From Ricordea florida (Eukaryota > Cnidaria > Anthozoa > Corallimorpharia > Ricordeidae), in contig OX453277.1 in the NCBI GenBank assembly GCA_949710005.1, forward strand, positions 13,945,527-14,009,526: a DNA stretch of 64,000 nucleotides. The letters run 5' to 3'. The translations under genes were made by a program, and so were the position numbers. The stretch's first letter is position 1. The number at the start of each line of letters is the position of its first letter. Below the pieces are notes generated by a model that was not told the origin of the DNA, made no database searches, and saw only the letters and a program-made list of their open reading frames with translations. Below, piece by piece: positions 31,107 to 43,530 of this stretch.

Positions 31107-31402
31107 TAAGTAATGGTCCGCGTAAGAACTAGGCAGGTCAAACGCAAAATCGATTAAAAAGTGTGAACTCTTAATTGTTAATATCAATTAAATCGACGAA
31201 TCTGATTGGTGGACGGCCAAAAATCGCCGAAAAAACAATGAAAAACCCGACATAAACAACATTTTTCTCCTTAGTTTTCCCCAGGTCCCTCCTGTCTACC
31301 TCACGGTCAAATATTAGCATTGTTCTATGCGCCAATCAAAAGTTAGAGCTATTGCACTAGCCTATTGTTCTTTTGCCTAGTTCTTACGCGGACCATTACT
31401 TA
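31107..31402. mobile_element. 296-bp MITE, family A
   Basis: The terminal inverted repeat of about 29 bp starts TAAGTAATGGTCCGCGTAAG and returns complemented at 31374-31402. It holds no gene. It is related to the element at 33140. Confidence 0.75.
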
Positions 31403-33139
31403 ATTGAAAAGTAATTTCTGCACCAAATAGCATGTCTTTCCCCAAATGGTTGCATCCAAAAAATGATTTAATATGCTTTCTGGCCTGAAAAGTGTATCAG
31501 ATTTTGGGATAGGTCTGACAAAAGGAGAATGGCATATTTTGTTTTAAAATATAGCAAGGATTTCAACACGTGTGCTGCACATATCCACCTAAATTTTGGA
31601 GAGTACTAGTTACCCTCTCAGAGAGTCAAAACCAACTTAAAAGTTTTGCCAAATAGTGGAGTGTTTGCCTATGTATGAAAAAGTTTGAGAAATGTTGTTA
31701 CTGTTGAGGGGTTAACAATTCTTGTTGGGCTTTATCAAAGCAATAATATATATTTGTTTTAGAACCATGCAGACCTACAGTTGATAGGAGACGATCCCTT
31801 TTTCAGCCAGGTGAAAAGAAACAGCAGCACAGTGACCAAGATAAATGCTGTACAACAGTTTAAAAGATGTACTTCCACATTCAAGCTTTGTTGTTTTTAA
31901 TGATGCAAAACATAAGAAGGAGCCACTAAGACCACTGAGAAGAAGGCATTACTGGCACCACTTTGAGTGAAGAAGTAATACATGTAAATGATTTTGAACC
32001 AATGAGACCACTGTCTGCCACAGAAACCACTTGCAGCACTCTTTTGAGCAAACATGAAATACATGCAAATGATTGTGAGATATTTAGTGAACAAGAAATC
32101 AAAGACATTAAGAAATTAGCTACAGGTGAATCACTAAGACCACCATTTGTCCTTTTCACGAATACACTTGTACACTTTACACATAGAGGACAACCATTTG
32201 TTTAGCCTCTTTCCGCTGTTCAGACAACCTACAATGGCACAAGACCAGTGCCCAAACCCCATTACTAAAAAAGCACTAACAAACTTTGATAAGAAAGCAA
32301 ACTACCCATCCAACATAGCAGGCATTTCCAAGTTGGTACTCACATTTTCTGATAACTTATCCAATGATGCATTGCGTGTGCACCAGAAGTCTGAAACTCT
32401 TGATGCTCATAATGTGGTATTGATCAATAAAATACAAATTAAGAACATCAAAAAAAGTAACTCTATTACATGCACTTCAAAGACTGATCAAAACATGACT
32501 GTTCTCAACACTGCCAATACAATATATAATGACAATGAACTTGTACGGTGCTAAAACTAAGAAGCATATTCAGAAGTGCTTTACATGAAGTTACAAATCC
32601 CTAAAAGCTAACAATAACAATAACATGTTATGCTATAGTGAAATGAAATTCTTAAGTTCCAAACTAATTTAAAATTAAGCATCAGAACCATTTCAATGAA
32701 TGAAAAGTTTTCTTAAGAAATGTTTTAAGTTGCTTTTTAAAAATGACAGTAATAAGGTGGAACAAGATTAACAGATGAGAGTTGAGCAATTGATGAAGTT
32801 GAGGAGTTTTAAGTAAACCTAACATCAAAGTCTCCAAAGTACATGTAACATACAAGGAAGCATATCAACCACTAATGAGAATTGGGGATAGGTTTCCATA
32901 TCCCAGTTTATGGAAAAAAGTAAAAAGGGGTCTATGCACTAGCTTTAAGTATTAAAATTTTCAACACTGCATTATTGATATTAATATATATTTTTTTAAT
33001 ATTGTAAAATTTCAACAGTGCATGTAAGTGTAATGTACGTGTGCTTTTAGGTGTATCAATGAAGTGTTTTATCAATTTAAAAAAATTGTCCAGTTTATGC
33101 ATGCAGCAGCTGTATTGTTAAGGACAAAGTCATACAAGT
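31403..33139. other. Intergenic, weak tandem structure, no gene assigned
   Basis: At 31960-32205 a plus-strand frame shows an imperfect repeat (HVNDFEPMRPL, HANDCEIFSEQ), and ACTAAGACCAC words recur. The next frame, 32147-32554, has no motif. I cannot support a gene. Confidence 0.3.
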
Positions 33140-33432
33140 TAAGTAATGGTCCGGCTATAAGGTAGGCCGGTTTACAGCAAAACTTATTAAAAAGGTGCGA
33201 ACAGTTAATTGTTAATTCCATTTAAATCGTCTCATCTTATTGGCTAACACCAAAAAAAAAACAATGAAAAAATTCATAAAAACGTCATTTTTTGACCTTG
33301 TCTCCTCCATATGCCTATTTTCCATCTCTCGGCCAAATCTGGCTTTTGCTCTATGCGCCAATTAGCACCACAAGATTAACTGACACCATTGACAAGCGCT
33401 ATTGTTTTTCTGCCTGCTTTTTAGCCGGACCA
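33140..33432. mobile_element. MITE, family A relative
   Basis: It starts TAAGTAATGGTCCGGCTATA and ends with the complement of the GGTCCGGCT part (TTTTTAGCCGGACC). The TTAATTGTTAAT interior matches the element at 31107, so the two are diverged family members. Confidence 0.65.
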
Positions 33433-33960
33433 AAACATCACATCTACGATATGCATAATGAGGTGTTGGGATTATCCCAAAATCGAGCTGCAAATCGTAA
33501 TTACACCTTGGAAATGGAAGAATTATTATTAAGATATAACAAAGTAGAACACTAGTTGTACGGAGTAACACAGATCTCTACCTACAGACGTTTTAAATAC
33601 TTACAAACAGGCATTTTCGCTTGAAGTCAATCGACGTGATGCAAAGTGTCTGATGAAGCGTAAAAGCAAACAATACCAAGCATAAGTATTCAGTTGCAGA
33701 CTAACAGAAAAGCGAACTTATTCAAAGAAACTCAAAATGATGCATTCATTAAGGCCGATCGAGGCTGCTCTCCCTCTTTTTTACCAAGCTTAATAAATTG
33801 TACGCAATAAATTCAAAGTAAAAATACTTATAGTTTAAAGTTTCTTGGAGAATCCGCGCCCTTTTTCATCGTTAATTATTTCCCAATGTTGACCTCCAAA
33901 CAACATCCGCCTTGGCCGCCATTTTAGAAATACAAGTTACCAGTCTCTCGACGACAGAAA
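33433..33960. other. Intergenic, no gene seen
   Basis: Unremarkable AT-rich DNA between a MITE and the ISL2EU-like element. Confidence 0.35.
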
Positions 33961-34089
33961 TGTGGGACATCAATGCTTCATTCGCCTTTATCGTACAGCA
34001 GCCATCTTGGATTGACGTCATGTATTTTTGTCACCAATGCGAGGCCACGCGTGTAAAGGTCAACTTCCGGCGATCGAGAATTTGCCATC

Positions 34090-35799
34090 ATGCCGAACAG
34101 AGATCACTGTTGCGTGCCGCAATGTCAAAATAATCGCTCAAAAATTATTCCAGGTCTTACCTTTCACCAATTTCCGAGTGATCAATCCCTTCGAAAGCAG
34201 TGGGTTGTCAAAATACGGCGAGACGTGGGCAAAAGCTTCAAGGTAAGTTGGTGACGTTATCGATGTCATTTTTGCGCACATGTATTTAAGCTTACATATT
34301 ATCTGGCCCATTTCCAGATAACCAACAGCACAAGAGTCTGCTCTGTACACTTTAAGGAAGGGGATTTTAAGACCACTTTAACAGGGAAGCGTCTTCTGGA
34401 GAAGCATGCAGTTCCGAGTGTATTTTGCTGGTCAAGTTCACCCAGAAAAAGAAAATCTCCAAAGAAACGAGAAGCACCGCGTGCACGAGTGCGATTATTC
34501 GATGTAAGCGTGTCATCGCCTGCTACTGCCACTGCCACAGGTAAATTCATGTTGTCACTATTGTTTTAAACATTTATTGGTTAAAATGATACTTATATGT
34601 TTTCATTTTAATCCATAGCATCAACTTCCAGCGACCAAGTTTCTGATGAGGAAATTCCAATGGAGGGCCAACCGGAACTGTCACCCTGTGCATCCTCTTC
34701 TGTTCTTGTCGACTCCCCCGAGCCCATATACACACCTACCTTGAACTGCCACGATTCCATTTTTTCTGGTGAGCCTCCCAAGACCACAGAGGAGCTGCTT
34801 GAAGCAGCTCATCAGAGAATTGGGGAGCTGGAGGCAGCACTGGAGAAGCAAACAATATATGTACAACTAAAAATGAAACCCAACAGCAGTGTTAAGTTTT
34901 ACACAGGTTTTCCTTCCTTTGATGTGCTTGTTGCAACGTTTAGAGCTCTGAGTCCCACTGCACAGAATATGTATTCTTGGTCCCAAATGCAGCGCCTTAG
35001 AAATAAAGGGATTAGGGATGTTGAAGGCCTAAGGCAAACTATGCGAGGCTGCAAACTAAGTTTATTTGACCAGTTCTATTTAGTTCTTCAAAAGTTGAGG
35101 GTTGGTACTTTAAACCAAGTATTAGCTGATAATTTTAATATTTCCCAAACAACTGTAAGTAGGGTTTTTATTTCTTGGATAAATTTTCTTTATTTCATGC
35201 TTGGGAGTATTTGTATCTGGCCATCTCGGGCAAAAATCCAGAAGTACATGCCTAGTTGTTTCAAGTCTCTGTACCCAGACTGCAGGGGTATTATTGATGC
35301 ATCCGAGATAAAGGTTCAGGCACCATCAAGTTTAGTGTTAAATAGTGAAATGTATTCATCCTACAAAAGCCACACCACCTACAAGGGTAATGTTGTTATT
35401 TCACCATCAGGGGAAATAATTCACATAAGTTCTTTGTTTGAGGGGTCAATATCAGATAAAGAGCTGGTCAAGCAATCTGGTCTCTTGCCATTGCTCCAGC
35501 CTGGAGATCAGATTATGGCTGATAAGGGCTTTGTAATACAGGATCTACTCACACCTCTTGGTTGCAGTGTAGTGATGCCATCATTTTTAAGCAGCAAGCA
35601 ACAGTTTTCGAAAGGTGAACTCCTGGAGAGCAAAAAAATTCACAACCTTCGAGTGCATGTTGAAAGGGCCATTAGAAGAGTCAAGGAGTTTCATTTTTTT
35701 GATAGGGTCATCCCACTAACCATGGCTGGCAGCATCAATCAGATATGGACAGTGTCATGTCTTATTACAAACTTTCAGGGACCTTTATTTTATGAATGA
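34090..35799 (+). CDS. THAP-domain DDE transposase, three exons
   Basis: Exons 34090-34242, 34318-34540 and 34619-35799 join in phase to 518 codons plus a stop; donors are GTAAGT and GTAAAT, acceptors TTTCCAG and TCCATAG. Exon 1 starts the THAP zinc finger (MPNRDHCCVPQCQNN), exon 2 completes it with CSVHF and a basic linker. Exon 3 holds a predicted helix-turn-helix (NFNISQTTVSRVF) and a DDE_Tnp_4 core: GIIDASEIK (first Asp), DQIMADKGF (second Asp) and HVERAIRRVK (Glu). It appears intact, so the protein could be active. Confidence 0.85.
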
Positions 35800-36315
35800 C
35801 TTCCTAAACTAATGCATGATAAATACACCACAAATCCTTGCTTACTTGATTTTAAGGGTAGGTGCCTAAGCACACATGTTCAAAAATGATATCATTTGTT
35901 ACATTCCTTTTTCTCACCTGTAGTTGCTCATCTTGGAGGGAGCAAGAGGTCAAAATGTAGAATTTCACAGTCTATAATAACATGTATATGTTAAAATTGC
36001 TATTAGAGTTGAGTCATATTCTTTCGCTTTGTTATTGCAATCAAGTAAGCAAGGTCTAGGGCACAGATACAGAAAATTATAGTAATTTTACATGTAATTG
36101 TTATTGATAATTTCAAAAGCTTTTTGTGTAAAAGGTTCAGGAGTCTTAATGAAAATAACTGTCTAACAAGGCTCACAAGATGAGGAATGCTCATTGAGAC
36201 TATGATATGACACAATAAAGTCTTGAAAATTGTTCACAGTAAACATACTATGTGAATTTCTTTGATACAATACAAAACCATCCTTTTGTCATTAAATTGC
36301 CTCAAAAGCATACAT
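35800..36315. other. Spacer between the two convergent ISL2EU genes
   Basis: AT-rich 3' untranslated-type DNA between the tail-to-tail genes; AATAAA-like words occur on both strands. No further ORF is supported. Confidence 0.4.
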
Positions 36316-38159
36316 TCATTGAACACAAGCATTAAATGTCAAAATAGAACTGATTAAGCTTTTCAAGCATCTCTGAGAAAAAGGTAGGATTAAAATAAAC
36401 TCTTTCACAGTGGAACTCACTGCGGCAAGAGACAAAAAATCCTCCCAAGCACTACCTGTCAAACCGATACAGCCCATGGTTTGATAATAATACCCATGAG
36501 TCCTTCTTAGACTGTATGCACCACTCCTACCATTGTGTTTTAAGTAACTTAAATCAGACAAAAAGTCTGATGGTGAGGATTTAATTTCTAATAATCCCCA
36601 TGGCTCATTTTCAGAAGGGTCATAAACCCTTCTGTCAGGACTACAACCAAGGTGGGGTAAGGAAGGGTTGATAACAAAACCAACCGGATAAACATCCCTT
36701 CCAAAGTGACTTGCATATTGGTTTGCTGCATCATCTTCATGCTGAATGCCATATCTCATGGCAGCTGTTTGCACTACTTTTCCTCGCAGCAGACGCGCTG
36801 AAAGGCTTTCCAGATCTTTCCTTCGTGAACAGACTGCTTTAAAATTTGACGCAGTCAAGCGGTACTTTCTTAACCGATGCCAGTCCCGTGACATTGATTG
36901 CTCTCTTGTGATTCGCTCATATTCAAGAGCTTGATCTAAAGATACTTGAAGGGAATTGAAGTGTAGCAGCTCTTTCTCAGCAAGGACAGTTGGCTGGTGC
37001 CCCAAATCTGGCAAGTCAAAATCTGGCACTGGATGTGCAAGGTTTCCAGAGCTTTGTCTACTTGTTTGCTGCTGCTGATAGGAGAGGACAGACCCCCGTG
37101 GAGCCAACCCATACTTTGTCTCAACTAGAGGAATGTCTTCTTCTTCGTCTGGCCAAATCCTCAAAAACCCAGGCTCGGGGTCAAGCTTTTCAAATAATGG
37201 GCTGAGGGCACTTGGTAGATTGATGGAAGCAAGCCGTTCCTCAAAAGGCTTGTACACAGTACAAGAAACCCCTGATACTTTACGTTTTTTCTTAACCTGA
37301 GTAGGTTGTTGAGAAGGGTTCTCAGCCTTCTGGATAACAACATCCATAACTGGCCTTGGACTAACTCCTTCAGTTCTGGAAGGAATATGCCAAGTCTAGA
37401 AATAAAACATTGGAAAAGTATTAAAGAAGGCATTACAAACAGTACTGATATCTTTTTGGGCTAAAACCAATATGGGTCTTCTTCAGTTATGCTTTAAATA
37501 ATTTAAGGAAAACTTTTTTTAAGTATTTCAACAACAATATGTAAGTGTGACTCAAGTAAAAATGGCACAGGTAGTGTGCACTTGAGGAATTTACCTGCGG
37601 TTTGGAGGTTTTAGAAACAACAGGCGGCACGCTTTTCAACCCGAGCATTTGGTAATGAGCCAGTGTATACATGAAGCCAATAACGTGGTGGCAAAGGCCC
37701 TGACCGGCTGCACAGCTGCACGCGAATGACTCCACTGCGACTTCATCTTGACGCTTGAACTCCACATGAAGTCTGTGTGGCTCTTCATTCTTCTTCATGC
37801 TTCTGAAGCATTTTCCCCGGACCGTAATTCCCTCATCTTCCTTAGCAAGCTTAACTGTAAAAAAAAACAAATATTTTACGTTTGCTTCGACCAGACTCAA
37901 ACGTTCGATTGCTAAAGAAGGCACGAGTAACAATCATCGAGCAATGACGCTCAAGGCAGCTACATACAGCTGGAAGCTTACCTTCAATATCGTGGATATA
38001 TGATTCGTGGAAGAATTTATATCCTCTTGTCAAAGTCACCTTCACTGGAAGGTTTTCATTGGCCATTTTTTCAATAAAGGCGTTTGTGAATGACGGTATG
38101 TCCACCAGATTGCGGTGCCAAAACTCTGAAGAAATCGGAGTACTCGTTGAGTCAGCCAT
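36316..38159 (-). pseudogene. SWIM zinc finger / YqaJ recombinase-like protein, three exons, likely frameshifted
   Basis: Exons 37982-38159, 37595-37854 and 37395 down to about 36340. Exon 2 has a SWIM finger (SFACSCAAGQGLCHHVIG). Exon 3 has the YqaJ-type nuclease core: RLTASNFKAVCSRR, a GIQHEDDAANQY Glu, GCSPDRRV (Asp) and LLEIKSS (Glu-x-Lys). After WEDF the frame is lost: a run of six T (36434-36439, minus strand) is followed in the next frame by a family-like tail (ERVYFNPTFFSEMLEKL), while the current frame runs into unrelated residues and a stop at 36316. So the C-terminus is probably frameshifted. Confidence 0.7.
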
Positions 38160-38262
38160 GATTGTTTTAACACGCGTGGCCTCACTTTCGTGCGAAAATG
38201 ATGACGTTGCATCCATCATGGCGGACTGTGATTAAGGCGAATGGATCTGCTTCATGTAAGAT

Positions 38263-39244
38263 TGGTGGTCATTGCCAGGAAAAGCCTGGATCGAGAAAGT
38301 CACACGTTCGTTTCGTTGAAAGATACTCAATAGTTGTAGGGAACGAGTGTGAGCCCTACTGGACTACAGAGGCTCATGTTTTATACCAAATTGGAAAAAT
38401 TCCAAAATATCCTTCACATAAACTGGTGCTTTCCCAACTCTTCCATCTGAATTTTGAGAAAGCTCCTAGAAAGCACTGTTTCCACCTACGCAATACAAAA
38501 TCCTTCCAATATTCTCATCTGTACTGGAATGTCATTGCGTATAATACAATAGAAATAGCCTGTTAGATAGCTGAATTTATTTTCCATCTTTACAATTCGA
38601 ATGAAGAAGCATGGAATGTTCGTGTGTCTCTGGTAATGGGTCGGTAATGATTGCATAGATGTCGAATTCTTCTTTTATCAGGGGCAGCCAACGACTCTTT
38701 TCTGTAAAATATCTGTTCGGTGAGGCAAATAATGCCTCTAGACTTTACTATAGTTTGAGGATGGCTAGAATTTCTAGATGACCGTTCCATTCATGTACAA
38801 GTTTCGTAGCATATCTATTTATTTTTATTCCCTACGATTTTCTTAAATGTAATTTTTCCCATTTCAGTCCCCAACTTAGCTTATTTTTCGTAGGAAAAGG
38901 AAACGTAAAATTTTCGGTTTCGAAAATGCGATGGTGAGAATAATCAGAAGAATTCTCACTTTCGTAAAACTTAAAATTGCATCTAAAATTTTCGGGAAAA
39001 TGATACTAAGGAACGCATTTAAGAGGAAACCGTCGTTGGGTGCCCCTGTTTTATTGATTTGTTTTTTGATCCAGTTGTACGAAAATTGTTTTCTTAATAA
39101 AACTCACAAGGCACGTTTATCCGGACCACAAACATCACCTGTGTTCACATGCTCCCTTTCTGTTTACCTGCTACAAATTTTATGGTCTTTTTAAAACATT
39201 ATTCCAACAACTCCGCCATAAGTTGATTAAATATCTGCGATTAC
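38263..39244. other. Intergenic, no gene assigned
   Basis: Short ORFs only (for example 38198-38566), without motifs. Confidence 0.3.
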
Positions 39245-39655
39245 AGGGACGGCGGAACGTATTTTGAAGTGGGGGGGGGGGGGGGCTGAAAACGAGCGCC
39301 GAAAATTTTGAAATCTAGAGTCTCGGAAATCGTATTTACAACATTCTCCGCGACAGACTTCTTGAAATAATTAGCCTGGATAAAGCGTAAAATGAAAGGT
39401 ACTTTTAATGCTTACAGCAATATTTTGGAGGTTATTTCTCAGCCTTCCGGTCTCCAACGCTAACCTGTGGTTTTTGGACACAAGCTTCCCGTCTGTGGGA
39501 AGGAAGCACACGTTGAGAAAATGTTAAAAATACGTAAACGCGAAAATTTTCCGACGAGGCTTGTATAAAGTTGTAGCTTAAACAAAATAAAATGTCATCC
39601 TCCTCAAAAGTGGGGGGGCTAAAGCCCCCCCAGCCCCCCCGGCTCCGCCGTACCT
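39245..39655. mobile_element. Possible non-autonomous element with G/C runs at ends
   Basis: The ends share CAGGNACGGCGGA inverted, with long G runs just inside the left end and C runs inside the right end. No ORF. Confidence 0.4.
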
Positions 39656-39766
39656 GGATTAGCCTAGAGTCAGAATAGAGAAGAATGCCAAAATATAAAA
39701 AAGGGGCTCAGTTGGACGTCGCGATCGAGGGAAAAGTTATTAGACGACTCGATCGCCATAAGTGTA

Positions 39767-39860
39767 AAGGCGCTGTTACACTGTGCAGTGTTTCGTGCAA
39801 CTTGTCTCGCAATGGCGTTGCGAAACAGAGTCGAGTTGCACGAAACATTGTACATTGTTA
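39767..39860. repeat. Foldback repeat, copy 2
   Basis: GGCGCTGTTACACTGTGCAG and TTCGTGCAACTTGTC reappear as in 12430-12522, in the opposite orientation, again with complementary arms. Confidence 0.5.
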
Positions 39861-40436
39861 TATAGCTAGACGTTCACTCTACAAAACGAACACTGTGATT
39901 GGTTGGTTCTTGGTCACGTGCCGCCGATCAAACTTAAATTATCCCGATCGGGATACAATTGCGCAGTTGTTGCCCGCGCGCCAGTTGTGCCGTCTTCGTT
40001 TGTTTGTTCTTGCTATAATTTGTTTAATCTAAGGAAACATCAGGACTCTGTGGAAAACAAAACTATCTGTTTCCCTCGGGACCATACATTATGTGTATAG
40101 TGTAATATACCTTGCAACGGCCAAAATCGTTGCGAGAAAAGTTTCACGAACCGTTACATTGCATTCAGATAAATATTCGCATAATGTTCCTTGGCAGTGA
40201 CTACAGCAGAGAACGTGAAAAGGAAATTACACCACAAAACAGATCTTCATATAAACATTTTGTAAAAACAACGTGATGTGTCTCAAATGGTTTCTTGTCA
40301 GCTATGCAGGCTACTTTTTGATGGGATACGTAAAGTCGTACATCAAGTTATATGGAACAATACAAACATAGTTATTCAAAAGCTCTCGCTTTTCGAAAAA
40401 AAAAACTGTTTTTAAAAGGAATCGTTAGAGTTGATG

Positions 40437-42060
40437 ATCTCCTTTCTGAATCAGGAATTTTTCTAAAAAGTACAAACCTGTTACAATTGAATCTGTGCCC
40501 ATTAGAACGTTTTAATTAAGCTAATGAGTATTGTCGATGCAATCCCTCGTGAATGGAAACAAATCATCAAACAAAGTACAACACATTTTTGTTCGGAGAT
40601 CAGTGACATCATTTATCTGAAGATGGATAACTCTGAGATAGCTCTTTCAAAAGTCTCATCCAAATCACTTTACATTGCATTTAAGTGTAGAAAACAAACC
40701 CCTCCAAACCGCACAAAGGAGAATTCAGGAGAAATTTCCTCAACTACAAACTGATTGGAAAGAAATATATTCTTTACCTTTCACTGTTATAATAGAGAAC
40801 AGAATTCGAGAATTCCAATGTAAAATTCCGAATAATATAGTGTTTACAAATGAGAAGCTGTATAGATTAATCAAAGGCTCCTGTGAGCCAGCTCATGAAT
40901 GAATGAAGGATTTGTGAAGAGATTGTCTAAAACGAATAAAAAGAAGGAATTGCATATTTTGGGTTTAATTTGGTATTAAGAGTTATTGGTTTCCATTATT
41001 ACAACAATAAGGAGCGTTGAAGACTAGTATCTTTGAAACTCAAGGGTATTCTCGTGACGCGTGATTAGCTGATTTTATTTTCCGTGAAACGTGAATTTAA
41101 TAAATATATTCTTCGTGACCCGTGACCAGAAGGTTTTGCGTGACACGTGAAGAGCTTGAATTAATAACCGACAAACACTATTTGTAGCGTAAGAACAGGA
41201 TAAAAGAGTACTTATTTTCGTGATTCGGGAAAATGAAATTTCAATATCCGTGATCCGTGATTCGTTATTTTTTTCGTCCGTGAATCGTGCCAGAGACCCC
41301 CCCTGTACGACCCTCTGTATAGCATATTTCTTCCGTAGCTGAGTATTCTTTCATTTTTGAACTCTATAAAGCTGTATTTTGATCAGCTCTGAACAAGAAG
41401 AACACAAGCCACGGCGGGAAAATATATACGTCTGCGTTGGCACGCTAGGCTGACGCCATTTTGTATGATTTTGCATTCATTTGTGTGATTGAGCAAATTT
41501 CTGCTACAGTACTACCCGCAAAGTTTTTGCCCAGATAGCAACGCCACAACATTGGGTATATAGAATACCTTGTAGGGGAGGTTCGGTAAGAAGCGTTTAA
41601 TCAAATTTTAATGCATAAATTAATTGTCTAACAGAATGGAGTGAGTGATCGAGTGAATTCGCGGTCCATTCCTACAGCTCATTGCATGACTACGTCATTC
41701 ATGAGCTAAAAATGATTGATCACCTTTCTGTTTTTTTGCAAAACAGAAATCGAATCCATTGAACATTTATGTTTTAATTGCAACATTACAAAAATGTTTT
41801 GGGAAGCTTTTCGTTCTTGGCTTAGAAATTGTAAAATTAAATTGCAACCCTATTCGTTAATGGATATTTTGTTTGGAGTTTTCAATATAGGAGATGATTT
41901 TAATATTGTAAATCACCTGATACTTGAAGCCAAATTCCATATCTATAAATGTAAGTTAAATAGAGTTCATCCATCTTTGCGTGTTTATAATTATAAGGTC
42001 AAGATCAAGGTCAAGATCAAGTTGAACATAAAATAGCAAGAAGGCGGAACAAATTAACGA
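40437..42060 (+). mobile_element. Degenerate LINE 3' end, split by an insertion
   Basis: The translation at 40740-40895 (WKEIYSLPF, REFQCKIPNNIVFTNEKL) and at 41735-41990 (IESIEHLCFNC, FWEAFRSWL) fits the region after the reverse transcriptase in LINE ORF2, including the final Cys/His unit. Stops and shifts mark it as dead. The two parts are separated by the 40890-41707 insert. Confidence 0.6.
40890..41707. mobile_element. Possible 818-bp insertion with 13-bp inverted ends
   Basis: AGCTCATGAATGA at 40890 and its complement at 41695 bound a stretch that splits the LINE homology. The interior has recurring CGTGA words (41050-41300). No coding capacity. Confidence 0.4.
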
Positions 42061-42999
42061 AACATTTAAGTAAGTGGGAAAGGCTTTTGCTGCGCATTAG
42101 CTCTTAGGGTGGGCGTCCTCCACATTTGTCTCCTCGTTTTCCTTTTCCTTTTCCTTTTTTTGTATTGTGAATTATATATCGTGAGATGTATGGTTTAGGT
42201 TATTTGTTATTCAGTGTACTTATTCTTAAAAGTCAAAAAAATAAAAAAATTATAAAAAAAAGAACGCCGTAGCCTGAGGCCCCATTTATATGGTCTCGGG
42301 TACCCGAGACGACCGCCTCAACCCGAGCCGGGGCGAGCTACCTTTTCATGAAAATGTGGAAAAATTCCTTTAACCGTTTATATGGTTGCCTTCAGTTGCC
42401 TTGGGGGCCGAGACAACTCGGGTAGTTAAGTTATCTCGTCTCGGCAGGTAGGGTAACCCTGGAACAAGGGACAACTTTTCCTCATATTAACACACTATAC
42501 TGCCGGGGACAAATCAGGCAGGTCCACGTCTCTCGTACAGATCTTCAGACTTTCGAAATGTCCTCCGTCTCATTTTGATGGTGCGCTTCGCGTCCCATAA
42601 ATCGGCTTCGCTCCCCAAAAGATTTTCTCCTAAGCTTGTGGCATAAGTACCTCTTGCTAGATCTTCATTTTCGAAACTAGTGCCTTGGGAACATCAACAG
42701 TCATCGACAACACCACGGTCAGACTGGAAAGTAGAAACACAATGTTGACTGCCTACGATCCTCCATTTTCCCGAATAAGTAACCAGGCCTAAATGTTTGC
42801 TGCTTCGTAAAACTTGCTCGGTAAGAAACTGGACAATTTCGGTTTGTCTGATTAACGAACCGCGTGGAGCCTGGATGAGAAACAGTTGCACATTATAATC
42901 AGGCATTATAATGTAAGAAGATTACTCGATTACATGGTTCCCGCTCCAAGAAAATATATTCCACTTTCAACATGGCTGCTCTGCGTGAAGGCGAAGGTC
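42061..42999. other. Intergenic, no gene seen
   Basis: Includes an inverted GGTCTCGGGTACCCGAGACG palindrome near 42292 and scattered repeats, with no supported gene. Confidence 0.35.
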
Positions 43000-43530
43000 T
43001 TCATGCTAGGTGCATTTCATTACTTGAAGAAGTACATCGAACGACTGGAACAGCCACTTTAACAACTTTAGTACTAATATGATCCAAGCCATTTGCTTTT
43101 GCGATATCTATTTTGACTGTAACTTCAAAAATCTCACGGTTTCTTCCTGTTTCAATAAATTTCAATGAGGATGGTTCCCGTTTTAAGAAATCTTCTGCAT
43201 TTACAGATAAAACAGGAAGGTTTGAAGCAAGGCTTGGATAAATGAGTACAATGACAATTAAAATGATTTGCGATGTCTTTGCATCATTTAAAAGTATTAT
43301 TGGTTGACGTTGTAATTTTGTTAACCTTAGTGGCAGTGGTTTAACACTTTCCATGTACTGTAGTTTTTGAGTCACCTACATTCTCGTTTAATTTATGCCT
43401 ATAGTATTTTGATTTTGCCCACTTAATTGAATCATTTGTCGCGTTTCTCGCTTGCTTATAAATAAACCAGTCATGTAGCGAACCAGATTTGATGGCTTTT
43501 CTTTTTAAGGCGTCCCTGGTTAACATTTTT
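43000..43530 (-). mobile_element. LINE reverse-transcriptase fragment
   Basis: The minus-strand translation has WFIYKQARNATNDSIKWAKS and YYRHKL, then KIDIAKANGLDHISTKVVK, the pre-RT and RT entry segments of LINE ORF2, in shifted frames. Confidence 0.65.

Larger units (their letters stand above)
33961..38262. mobile_element. ISL2EU-like DNA transposon with two spliced genes
   Basis: Two inward-facing genes, a THAP-DDE transposase (plus) and a SWIM/YqaJ protein (minus), are the known gene pair of the ISL2EU group. The outer regions are similar in inverted orientation: left 33980-34060 and right 38165-38250 share CATTCGCCTT, GCCAT..TGGAT, GTCAT and GAGGCCACGCGTGT. The exact ends and target-site duplication are not resolved, so the boundaries are approximate. 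Confidence 0.65.
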
